A stretch of DNA of 64,000 nt. Origin: Alishewanella jeotgali KCTC 22429. GTDB lineage: Bacteria; Pseudomonadota; Gammaproteobacteria; Enterobacterales; Alteromonadaceae. Each line of letters starts with the position of its first letter. Positions within the stretch are counted from its first letter, which is position 1. Below are positions 51,766 through 58,844 of the stretch, one piece after another. Under the pieces are notes generated by a model that was not told where the DNA came from, did no database searches, and saw only the letters and a list, made by a program, of their open reading frames with translations. The stretch spans positions 62,001 through 126,000 of the forward strand of contig NZ_AHTH01000005.1 in the NCBI RefSeq assembly GCF_000245735.1, given 5' to 3'. The position numbers and the translations under genes were made by a program.

Positions 51766-51845
51766 GTGGCCCATACCAAGGGTCACTTGTGGGGTTGTGA
51801 AAATTCAGGCACTTGCCGGGCAGTTAATGGCTTAAACGAAAAGCC
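51766..51845 (-). promoter_or_regulatory. thrS translational operator: two tRNA-Thr anticodon-arm mimics
   Basis: The minus strand holds two stem-loops with 7-nt loops. The distal one is ATGGCTT-[TTCGTTT]-AAGCCAT (51847-51827), a 7-bp stem; its loop bases 3-5 are CGT. The proximal one is GTGACCC-[TTGGTAT]-GGGCCAC (51786-51766), with one A-C mismatch; its loop bases 3-5 are GGT. Both are threonine anticodons preceded by U33. The proximal hairpin ends 7 nt before the Shine-Dalgarno (51758-51754). E. coli thrS has two such anticodon-like domains bound by ThrRS. Confidence 0.75.
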
Positions 51846-51847
51846 AT

Positions 51848-52195
51848 CTGCACGACGTCGCGCGCTGAAGTAATAAAAAGCCGTTGCATAGTATCATTAA
51901 CTGGCGGGACTGACCAGACAACGGCAGGCCATAGCTTCGCCATTTAGCCAGCTGCCAGGCAAACGGCTTTGCCCTGACAGTAATGCCGGTAAAAAACTGT
52001 TACTGGCGCTACACAGCGGCCCACTGGCATAAGGACCAGCGTAGCGTAAGATCCCGTGTTCAAACACCAGCACAGCGAGCGCTGATGGATACAACTAATA
52101 GTAGGTGTCTTTTACGTATCCTGCCTTATTCGGGATCAAGGAAATTTGCGCAGAATCAGCCATACTCAGTTTAGGCAAACAACAGGATGGTACCT
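51848..52195. other. Intergenic region between divergent thrS and the kinase gene
   Basis: About 350 bp. It must hold the thrS promoter on the minus strand and the promoter of the fructosamine-kinase-like gene on the plus strand, but I see no convincing -35/-10 pair. A minus-strand frame of 65 codons (52094-51897) starts with TTG, has no ribosome-binding site, and is not supported. Confidence 0.4.
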
Positions 52196-53056
52196 ATGTG
52201 GCAAAGTATTGCAGAACAAATCAGCACTGAGCTGGATATTGATTTTCAGATCACCGACAAGGCGTCACTAAACGATGGCTCGGTTAATCTGGCCTGGCAT
52301 ATTCAGGGCCAGGGCCGGCAATTTTTTGTCAAACTGAACCAACGCGAGCGGCTGGAGCAATTTGAAAATGAACAGTGGTCGTTGCAAAAGCTGGCCCAGC
52401 AAGGCGCCATCCGGGTACCAGAAGTGATCTGTGTTGGTCAGACGCTGGATAAAGCCTTTTTAGTGTTGGAATACCTGCCGCTGCAAATTGAAACTGAACT
52501 CGGCTGGCAGCAACTGGGCGAACAGTTGGCCGCGCTGCACGCCCGCCACGATCAGGCGATGTTTGGTTTTGACTGGGATAACTTTATTGGTCTGACCGTG
52601 CAGCCCAATCAATGGCAAAGTAACTGGAGCAGTTTTTTCTCCGAGCAGCGCTTAGGCTGGCAGCTGCAACTGTTAGCCGAACAAGGCTTTGGTCTGGGAA
52701 ATATAGATAAAATGGTTGAACACAGCCGGCAAATTCTCGCCCATCATAAGCCGCAGCCCAGCCTGCTGCATGGCGATCTGTGGCGCGGTAATGTTGGCTT
52801 TTTAAGCGAGGGGCCGGTGGTATTTGATCCGGCCTGCTATTTTGGTGATCGGGAAGCCGATCTTGCCTTTACCGCCTTATTCGCCCGTTTCCCGGCACCA
52901 TTTTATCAAAGCTATCAGGCGGTTTACCCGCTTAGCGACGGCCACCAGGAGCGGAAAAATCTCTATAATTTGTATCATGTTCTAAACCACGCCAATCAAT
53001 TTCGCGGCAGTTATTTATTGCAGGCGCAGGAGCTGGTTAAACAGCTGTTTCAATAA
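52196..53056 (+). CDS. Fructosamine kinase-family protein (YniA-like)
   Basis: A 286-residue aminoglycoside-phosphotransferase-fold kinase. ASLNDGSVNLAWHIQGQGRQFFVKLNQRER is the FN3K-type N-lobe (broken here). SLLHGDLWRGNVGF contains the catalytic HGDLW-x-GN loop, and VVFDPACYFGDREADLAFT supplies the metal-binding DPA-x-Y-x-GDRE. The family phosphorylates ketosamines on glycated proteins; bacterial substrates are largely unproven. I prefer the ATG at 52196, which is 8 bases after AGGA; an ATG at 52187 is in frame. Confidence 0.92.
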   Translation: MWQSIAEQISTELDIDFQITDKASLNDGSVNLAWHIQGQGRQFFVKLNQRERLEQFENEQWSLQKLAQQGAIRVPEVICVGQTLDKAFLVLEYLPLQIETELGWQQLGEQLAALHARHDQAMFGFDWDNFIGLTVQPNQWQSNWSSFFSEQRLGWQLQLLAEQGFGLGNIDKMVEHSRQILAHHKPQPSLLHGDLWRGNVGFLSEGPVVFDPACYFGDREADLAFTALFARFPAPFYQSYQAVYPLSDGHQERKNLYNLYHVLNHANQFRGSYLLQAQELVKQLFQ

Positions 53057-53098
53057 GCGGATAAATCAGTAAGCGGATAAATTAAGTGGGAGGCCACT

Positions 53099-53299
53099 AT
53101 GCAGCCGATATTTCACAGTATCCAATGCCCGTTCTGCGGACACTCAACCGATATTAGTGTCGAAGCCACCGATGAAGATCAGGATTACACCGAGGATTGC
53201 AGCAACTGCTGCAATCCTATGCATATCCGGGTGCATATCGATGAACTACGACATCGGGTGCAGATTTTTGTCGATGCTGATGATGAGCAATATTACTAA
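53099..53299 (+). CDS. CPXCG-motif cysteine-rich protein
   Basis: A 66-residue acidic protein with a likely zinc ribbon: CPFCG near the N-terminus (CPXCG motif) and DCSNCCNPM in the middle, giving two cysteine pairs. The domain is known as a short stand-alone family of unknown function in gammaproteobacteria. GTGGGAGG precedes the ATG. It is 42 bp after the kinase gene on the same strand. Confidence 0.85.
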   Translation: MQPIFHSIQCPFCGHSTDISVEATDEDQDYTEDCSNCCNPMHIRVHIDELRHRVQIFVDADDEQYY

Positions 53300-53302
53300 A
53301 AC

Positions 53303-53932
53303 TTAGTCTATTGCCTTGGCAAAGCGCTCAGCCAAAAGCCGCTCTACGGTGCGGATAATGGTTACTGTTTGCTGATCTAACTCGATATTCAGTTTATCGC
53401 CCACTTGCTTAGTGCCTAAATTGGTGATCTGCAGCGTCTCCGGGATCAGGTATAAACTAAAACCACTGGCAGTGACTTCACCGACCGTTAAACTGCACCC
53501 TTCCACCGCAATAAAGCCTTTCGGCTGGATATAAGGCAGCAGCTCGGCTGGTACACTCAGCTCAAAGCCGACATTGTCCGCGTCGCGGTGAATGGCGCTA
53601 AGCGTCGCAGTCGCCTGAATATGACCCGAGACAATATGGCCGCCCAGCTCATCGCCAAAGCGCAAAGAGCGCTCCAGATTAACCCAACTGCCCACCACCA
53701 GATCGCCAAGATTAGTTTTTTGCAGGCTTTCGGCAATCACGTCAAAACAGACCCAGCCGGCCGCAGCATCAAACTCAGTAGCAGTTAAGCAGACGCCATT
53801 AATGGCAATACTGGCACCGCGGATTAATTGCTGTAAATGTGCCGCGCCAGCCTGCACCGTTAAACGGCGAATGCCGTTTAAATCGCGAATTTGGCTGATC
53901 TCGGCCTTGGTTTGTACTATTCCGGTAAACAT
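53303..53932 (-). CDS. ribE: Riboflavin synthase, alpha chain
   Basis: A 209-residue enzyme that dismutates two 6,7-dimethyl-8-ribityllumazine molecules to riboflavin. It begins with the invariant MFTGIVQ. The two lumazine-binding repeats are visible: GVCLTATEF, FDVIAESLQKTNLGDL and VNLERSLRFGDELGGHIVSGH in the first, and GCSLTVGEV and IPETLQITNLG in the second. It is divergent from the MATE gene, as in E. coli (there named ribC/ribE and mdtK). No FMN riboswitch fits the 53-62-bp gap. Confidence 0.96.
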   Translation of the reverse strand: MFTGIVQTKAEISQIRDLNGIRRLTVQAGAAHLQQLIRGASIAINGVCLTATEFDAAAGWVCFDVIAESLQKTNLGDLVVGSWVNLERSLRFGDELGGHIVSGHIQATATLSAIHRDADNVGFELSVPAELLPYIQPKGFIAVEGCSLTVGEVTASGFSLYLIPETLQITNLGTKQVGDKLNIELDQQTVTIIRTVERLLAERFAKAID

Positions 53933-53994
53933 TCACACCTCTGTTTGTGGTACATTAGTCGCCCATTTTTACGCTTAAAACGACATTGGCGCCC

Positions 53995-55368
53995 ATGTTA
54001 CCTTTTTCCCGCTTTGAAGCCAGAACCATTTTAAAACTGTCTGGCCCGATAGTATTAGCTCAGCTTACCCAAACCCTGATGTATTTTGTTGACACCGTCA
54101 TGGCCGGCCGCGTCAGTGCGACCGATATGGCCGCTATTGCCGTAGCCTCGGGCTTATGGCTACCAGTGGTGCTGACCATGCAGGGCTTGCTGCTGGCTCT
54201 GACACCTATTATCGCGCAATATTATGGCAGCCAACAGACTAAACCGATCAGCCATTTTACGCTGCAGGGTCTTTATCTGGCGATGTTGCTGGCGGCAGTG
54301 TTGTTTGTGGTGATGCTATTTGCCGATCTGCCGCTCGCCCGGCTTAATATGGACCCACTGCTGCGGGAAAAAACCCTCGATTATTTGTTCTACGTGAGTT
54401 TTGGCTTGTTCCCCGCTGCCGGCTATATGGTGATGCGCAATCTGTTTGAAGGCCTGGGTAATACCAAAGCCAGCATGTGGATTGCCTTTGTCGGGATTTT
54501 GGTTAACGTGCCGGCAAACTATATTTTTATCTACGGCAAGCTGGGGATGCCGGCATTGGGTGGCGCTGGCTGTGGTGTAGCAACCAGCCTGGTTTTCCTG
54601 GCAATGTTTGTTGCTATGTTGGTTTATGGCTATACCAGTCGCAGCACCCGCCCCTACCGCCACTGGCCGGAAAAGCTATGGCTAAGCGTAAAAGATCAAT
54701 GGCAAATTATCCGCATCGGCACGCCGATTGCGTTTTCCATCTTTTTTGAAGTGACGCTGTTTGCCTGTATTCCACTGGTGATAGTACACCTGGGGCCCAT
54801 CGTGGTCGCTGGCCATCAGGTGGCACATAACTACAGTGCTATAGTCTTTATGCTACCGTTGTCGCTCGGACTGGCAACTACCATCCGGGTAGGCCATTTA
54901 GTCGGACAACAAAATGTGATGGCGCTGAAAAAGGCCATCAGCACGGCGATAGTGTTATCGGTAGCCATGTCGTTGCTGACGGTAATCTTTACACTGCTAT
55001 TCAGAGGTTATGTTGCGGCGTTGTACTCGCCGGATCCGGCAGTTATTGCGCTGGCCAGTTCGCTGTTAATTCTGGCGGCGATTTATCAGTTCTCCGATGC
55101 GGTGCAGGTGGTTGCGGCCTGCGCGCTACGCGGTATGAAAATTACCAAGCCGGTGTTTTTTATTACCTTAATCTCGTACTGGCCAATCGGTTTTGGTTTG
55201 GGTGCCGTATTAGGTTTAACCAACTGGCTGGTGAAACCGATGGGCGTGTTTGGCTTCTGGACCGGCATTATTATTGGCCTTACCTGCGCCGCTATCGCCC
55301 TTGCGATAGTGCTGCGCAAACAGATCAACAGGATAGAGCATGCTTTTAAAACAGGTACTGCTGCTTAA
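53995..55368 (+). CDS. norM: MATE-family multidrug efflux transporter (NorM/MdtK type)
   Basis: A protein of about 457 residues with 12 hydrophobic segments, exporting cationic drugs with Na+ or H+. Family features are EARTILKLSGPIVLAQLTQT, FVDTVMAGRVSATDMAAIAV, LFEGLGNTKASM and VVAGHQVAHNYSAIVFMLPL. The start at 53995 (MLPFSRFEAR) is chosen over an in-frame TTG at 53986; the ribosome-binding site is unclear for both. It is divergent from ribE as in E. coli and overlaps the next gene by 29 bp. Confidence 0.93.
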   Translation: MLPFSRFEARTILKLSGPIVLAQLTQTLMYFVDTVMAGRVSATDMAAIAVASGLWLPVVLTMQGLLLALTPIIAQYYGSQQTKPISHFTLQGLYLAMLLAAVLFVVMLFADLPLARLNMDPLLREKTLDYLFYVSFGLFPAAGYMVMRNLFEGLGNTKASMWIAFVGILVNVPANYIFIYGKLGMPALGGAGCGVATSLVFLAMFVAMLVYGYTSRSTRPYRHWPEKLWLSVKDQWQIIRIGTPIAFSIFFEVTLFACIPLVIVHLGPIVVAGHQVAHNYSAIVFMLPLSLGLATTIRVGHLVGQQNVMALKKAISTAIVLSVAMSLLTVIFTLLFRGYVAALYSPDPAVIALASSLLILAAIYQFSDAVQVVAACALRGMKITKPVFFITLISYWPIGFGLGAVLGLTNWLVKPMGVFGFWTGIIIGLTCAAIALAIVLRKQINRIEHAFKTGTAA

Positions 55369-56353
55369 TCTTTTAGTTTTAGCGCTGCTGTTAAGCGGTT
55401 GCAGCGACAGTGCCGGCGTGGCAACGCTGCGCGACTATCAGCAGCGGTTAAACCGGGTGCTGGAGCTGGATAGCACTAAACCTCAGTTGCCGGCTGCGGC
55501 TGCATTACCGGCCAAGTCGGCACTGCAACAACCCTTGCCGGATCTGCGCATTGATCTGCTTGATGCCTTTGCCACCCGCCGCTGCGGCCTGGATCAGCTA
55601 ATCGCCGAGCGTAACAGCAGCCTGGGTAAGGTTTTTACTGCCAGCAAGCGCCTGCATTACGAACTGCGCTTTCTGGCCACGCTTGAGCTTTGCCTGACTG
55701 AAGCGTGGGACGAGCCGCTAAAAAGCCAACTGACGCAGGTTTACCAGCAAAAACAACAAACTATCGGTATTGCCCTGAGTAATATGCTGCAAACCGATGA
55801 TACCTTGCGTAAAACCTGGCTCGGTAGCAACAAGGCACTGATACCGGGTAGCGACAACGGTTTTACCGCCAGCCTGGGCGCACTGCAGCAATTACTGGAG
55901 CTAAAACAAGCTATCGCCCGCGAAGATTGGTATAGCGCCAGCCGCATCGATCCCGAAGCCGCGCTGGCCAGCTTGTACCGCTCCGACTTCTTCCCGCAGC
56001 TGCAGTTTAGTCTGCGCTACGCCAATAGCTGGTTTAATGCGGTTAACCCGCCGCTACTTAGCCTGGCACCCGCCAGCCTGTGCCCACGCGGCCAAAGCGA
56101 ACAACTCACCATTTTAACCACGGTATTTCGTAAATACTTTATCGGCGAGGTACAGGCGTACCTGGCTGAGCTTAACCGCTATCAGCAACAAAGCTGGCCA
56201 TTAATCGCCGAGCTTTACCAGGGCAGCGCCCTGCTACCAGTATTGCAGCAGCGCTATCAGCAACCGGCCACAGAACTGCAACAACAGCTACTACAGCACG
56301 TTGGCTGGTACCAGCAGCTAAACCAACTGTGTCCGGTAGCACTGACCGGCTAA
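55340..56353 (+). CDS. DUF3080 family lipoprotein
   Basis: A 337-residue protein. The signal peptide ends in the lipobox LLSGC (LLVLALLLSGCSDSAG). The mature part is helical and rich in Leu, Gln and Ala (LDAFATRRCGLDQLIAERNS, RLHYELRFLATLELCL, SLRYANSWFNAVNPPL). It matches the DUF3080 pattern as I remember it. It has no known function. The start codon lies inside the end of norM, suggesting translational coupling. Confidence 0.75.
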   Translation: MLLKQVLLLNLLVLALLLSGCSDSAGVATLRDYQQRLNRVLELDSTKPQLPAAAALPAKSALQQPLPDLRIDLLDAFATRRCGLDQLIAERNSSLGKVFTASKRLHYELRFLATLELCLTEAWDEPLKSQLTQVYQQKQQTIGIALSNMLQTDDTLRKTWLGSNKALIPGSDNGFTASLGALQQLLELKQAIAREDWYSASRIDPEAALASLYRSDFFPQLQFSLRYANSWFNAVNPPLLSLAPASLCPRGQSEQLTILTTVFRKYFIGEVQAYLAELNRYQQQSWPLIAELYQGSALLPVLQQRYQQPATELQQQLLQHVGWYQQLNQLCPVALTG

Positions 56354-56444
56354 TTTTCAGGCAAACACAACAGCCATACTGAAAAACACTTGCCAAAGTG
56401 CAAGGCGCGCAATAACATAGCGCCCGTTGTCAGCGACAACATTT

Positions 56445-56521
56445 GCGTCCTTAGCTCAGCTGGTTAGAGCACCACCTTGACATGGTGGGGGTCGGTGGTT
56501 CGAGTCCACTAGGACGCACCA
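56445..56521 (+). tRNA. tRNA-Val (anticodon GAC)
   Basis: A 77-nt gene with the CCA end encoded. The acceptor arms GCGTCCT / AGGACGC pair fully, the D-loop region is AGCTCAGCTGGTTAGAGC, the anticodon arm is CCACC-TTGACAT-GGTGG with GAC at 56479-56481, and the T arm carries GGTTCGAGTCC. It is followed 10 bp later by a terminator. It marks the last core gene before the restriction locus. Confidence 0.97.
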
Positions 56522-56531
56522 AATTCCTAAC

Positions 56532-56559
56532 AAAAACAGCACCTTATGGTGCTGTTTTT
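56532..56559. terminator. Terminator of tRNA-Val (bidirectional)
   Basis: A perfect 12-bp stem AAAAACAGCACC / GGTGCTGTTTTT with loop TTAT. Confidence 0.9.
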
Positions 56560-56640
56560 GTTTTTACTGCTGGTACACACTATCACATCGCTGCGCCTGC
56601 AAACACTTTACAAACATAAGCTGCTCACTACGAAGCTTCC

Positions 56641-56669
56641 GTCTCCGGTATGCTTGCCGTACCGGAGAC
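56641..56669. repeat. Perfect 10-bp hairpin at the edge of the restriction locus
   Basis: GTCTCCGGTA (56641-56650) and TACCGGAGAC (56660-56669) around a 9-nt loop. There is no T run on either strand. It sits between the tRNA-Val terminator and the first hsdS remnant. Confidence 0.5.
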
Positions 56670-56699
56670 GCGATCTGTGATGTTGGTTATAGCACGCCA

Positions 56700-57074
56700 T
56701 CATCCTGCTTTGACCTTTTTGGTTGGCTTAAGCTTTACCCGCTCCGCCTTTATCCGCGTCAGCAACGCCTCAGCGCTATGCTCACCGCTTATCAGCTCAG
56801 GGTTAGCCGCCCGCCAGTCGGCTGTGAGTTCACCGCGAAAGGCTTTCGCGAGGATGGATTGGGTCAGGTTATTTACCCGGCTAAGTGCGGCCTGAGCGGC
56901 TTGTTCAATTCGGTCGGCAAAGGCAAACATCTCTTCTACCCGGCGGACACAAAATCGTCTGGAACGATTTTGGACTGCTGCAAGCAGGGCCGAAGGCCGA
57001 GTATCAGGGATGATACGAGCAATTTCGGTTTGTGGTGTGCCAGCAACAATACGCTGGCAATAGTACGCCATCAT
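56700..57074 (-). pseudogene. hsdS tail remnant, outer copy
   Basis: A 124-codon frame from ATG at 57074. Its first 15-20 residues ([16 protein letters not shown]) look like the end of a different target-recognition domain. A 24-residue insertion encoded by small hairpins follows, and then the conserved HsdS tail ([20 protein letters not shown] ... [20 protein letters not shown]). It lacks both recognition domains and cannot be a working specificity subunit. It might still be translated by reinitiation, as its ATG overlaps the preceding TGA. Confidence 0.7.
56947..57021. repeat. 72-bp multi-hairpin insertion in the outer hsdS remnant
   Basis: Compared with intact hsdS, 72 extra bases lie between the codons for QTEI and RRVEE. 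They contain four consecutive hairpins: AAAATCGT/ACGATTTT, CTGC/GCAG, GGCC/GGCC and GTATCA/TGATAC. The insertion is a multiple of three and adds 24 residues without a stop. Confidence 0.65.
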
Positions 57075-57435
57075 CCTGCTTTGGCCTTTTTGGTTGGCTT
57101 AACCTTATCCCGCTCTGCCTTTATCCGCGCCAACAATGCCTCGGCGCTATTCTCGCCGCTTATAAGATCGGGGTTAGCGGCACGCCAGTCAGCAGTGAGT
57201 TCACCGCGAAAGGCTTTGGCGAGGATGGATTGGGTCAGGTTATTTACCCGACTAAGCGCAGCCTGGGCGGCGTGTTCAATGCGTTCGGCAGTTCTTCTAC
57301 CCGACGGACACAAAATCGTCTGGAACGATTTTGGACTGCTGCAAGCAGGGCCGAAGGCCGAGTATCAGGGATGATACAAGCAATTTCGGTTTGTGGTGTG
57401 CCAGCAACAACACGCTGGCAATAGTACGCCATCAT
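57071..57435 (-). pseudogene. hsdS tail remnant, middle copy (frameshifted)
   Basis: The same unit as the outer copy, but with a 10-bp deletion near 57290 that shifts the frame inside FAFADRI. It is therefore read in two pieces: [18 protein letters not shown] plus the insertion up to RRVEEL, and then the tail from [20 protein letters not shown] onward (57313-57071). Its tail is almost identical to that of intact hsdS, so the duplication looks recent. Confidence 0.7.
57308..57382. repeat. 72-bp multi-hairpin insertion in the middle hsdS remnant
   Basis: The same element at the same codon position as in the outer remnant, with one or two base differences (GATACAAGC against GATACGAGC). Its presence in both remnants and absence from intact hsdS shows it was inserted before the remnants duplicated. 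Confidence 0.65.
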
Positions 57436-58844
57436 CCTGCTTTGGCCTTTTTGGTTGGCTTAACCTTATCCCGCTCTGCCTTTATCCGCGCCAACAATGC
57501 CTCGGCGCTATTCTCGCCGCTTATAAGATCGGGGTTAGCGGCACGCCAATCGGCGGTGAGTTCACCACGAAAGGCTTTGGCGAGGATGGATTGAGTCAGG
57601 TTATTTACCCGACTAAGCGCAGCCTGGGCAGCGTGTTCAATTCGGTCGGCAAAGGCAAATAGCTCTTCTACCCGACGAACGATTTCGGTTTGTTCTGATA
57701 CTGACGGCAGTTGTACTTCCATTAGTTTTAGATCTGCGCCAGATATTCCCTTCTGACCAGACGTTGATTTCACAAGAGAGTAGATATAATCACGCGCGCT
57801 CTGACTTGCTGAAAATATTTCAAGGTACTCGGGTGTCACTTGATTTTTGTCCACTCTCACTCGAATTAGCTTATCTGGATACAAAATAACTTCGTACTTT
57901 AATTCAGCTACACGCGCACAAACGCCAACAAATTCGATACTCCCGTTATAACGGGTAAACAGCAAATCGTTCAATTGTAGTTTATAACGTTCTTTATCTT
58001 TATCTGGTACCTCAAGGTGCCTAATATCAACTTGGTCTAGGGAAAATGGCCTGACAGAACTGATTCGTAAAATAGGATATCCGTTACCTAATTCATTAGG
58101 CTTTGGCGAAAGTCCATTCCGCATTTCATGTATGATTTCTGACAATTGACGTGTCACATAAGGAAACTGCGTTTTATTAAACGCACGCCACTCCTCCGTC
58201 AACTTGCCACTCACCGCTGCGGCGAGGACGGATTGGCGGAAGCGTTTTAGGATCTCGGGGATGCGCTCGAGGCGGGCTTTGGTGTTGTCGACCTGTGCCA
58301 GCAGGGTGTCGAGTTTTTCGGCGATAACTTTTTGTTCGGCGAATGGGGGGAGCGGAAAATCAAGTTCACTAAAGTGAGCTGGTTTTAAGTTGTTGATATT
58401 TGCACCAGCAGACAACTCAGAAACCTTATTTCGGTAATAAGATCCCCTTGTATAGAAACTAATAATTTCGGGAACAACCAACTTAGTTGGTCGCAGTAAC
58501 CCACAAAAAGCACCAAATCCAGCATCAATATCACTAACTGATTTTGCAGTTTTTCCAACAACAGATTTACTTCCAGACGACATCGCTACGATAATATCGT
58601 TCTTTCTAATTTTCTGTATTTCTTTAACAAGTTCAGTTTGTACATAAACAAAATCCCTGAGTATGAGTTTGTCTTTCTGTATATTATTAGCACGAATTAT
58701 GGGTAAATAGCCTTCATGAGCAGTGTCTGATGATTGGCTATTGTTGTATGTTACTCCACGAAGCAGACTAACCAACTCATCCAACTTAGTTAAGGCCCAC
58801 CCGGGAGGAAGTTGTTCATTTACACTATCGCCGACTACCATCAC
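57432..58844 (-). CDS. hsdS: Type I restriction-modification specificity subunit HsdS
   Basis: A 470-residue DNA-recognition subunit. Two target-recognition domains (TRD1 residues about 15-180, TRD2 about 235-400) are each followed by a conserved helical spacer. These are FAEQKVIAEKLDTLLAQVDN ... SVLAAAVSGKLTEEWRA and SEQTEIVRRVEELFAFADRI ... [17 protein letters not shown]. The repeated SxLAxAxxGxLTxxWRA ends are the HsdS internal repeat. HsdS directs HsdM and HsdR to a bipartite site. The DNA of both TRDs looks AT-richer than the spacers, a usual sign of TRD exchange. The start overlaps the hsdM stop by 4 bp. Confidence 0.95.
   Translation of the reverse strand: MMVVGDSVNEQLPPGWALTKLDELVSLLRGVTYNNSQSSDTAHEGYLPIIRANNIQKDKLILRDFVYVQTELVKEIQKIRKNDIIVAMSSGSKSVVGKTAKSVSDIDAGFGAFCGLLRPTKLVVPEIISFYTRGSYYRNKVSELSAGANINNLKPAHFSELDFPLPPFAEQKVIAEKLDTLLAQVDNTKARLERIPEILKRFRQSVLAAAVSGKLTEEWRAFNKTQFPYVTRQLSEIIHEMRNGLSPKPNELGNGYPILRISSVRPFSLDQVDIRHLEVPDKDKERYKLQLNDLLFTRYNGSIEFVGVCARVAELKYEVILYPDKLIRVRVDKNQVTPEYLEIFSASQSARDYIYSLVKSTSGQKGISGADLKLMEVQLPSVSEQTEIVRRVEELFAFADRIEHAAQAALSRVNNLTQSILAKAFRGELTADWRAANPDLISGENSAEALLARIKAERDKVKPTKKAKAG

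Larger units (their letters stand above)
56695..57690 (-). repeat. Three tandem copies of the hsdS 3' end
   Basis: Near-identical units begin at 56695, 57066 and 57427 (spacings 371 and 361 bp). The first two are remnants; the third is the end of intact hsdS, which keeps homology to about 57690. The middle unit is closer to the intact tail than the outer unit is. The junctions between units read TACGCCATCATCCTGC on the plus strand. There the stop of one copy overlaps the ATG of the next (ATGATGG on the minus strand). Confidence 0.85.

Noticed and set aside
51897-52094. 65-codon minus-strand frame in the thrS upstream region
   Set aside because: It starts with TTG, lacks a ribosome-binding site, has no family pattern, and overlaps the region that must hold the thrS promoter.
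53933-53994. FMN riboswitch upstream of ribE
   Set aside because: The gap to the divergent MATE gene is only about 60 bp, too short for an RFN element, and no RFN motif is visible.
56695-57426. Tandem repeats near hsdS as a CRISPR array
   Set aside because: Units are about 360-370 bp and code for an HsdS tail. There are no short repeats with unique spacers.
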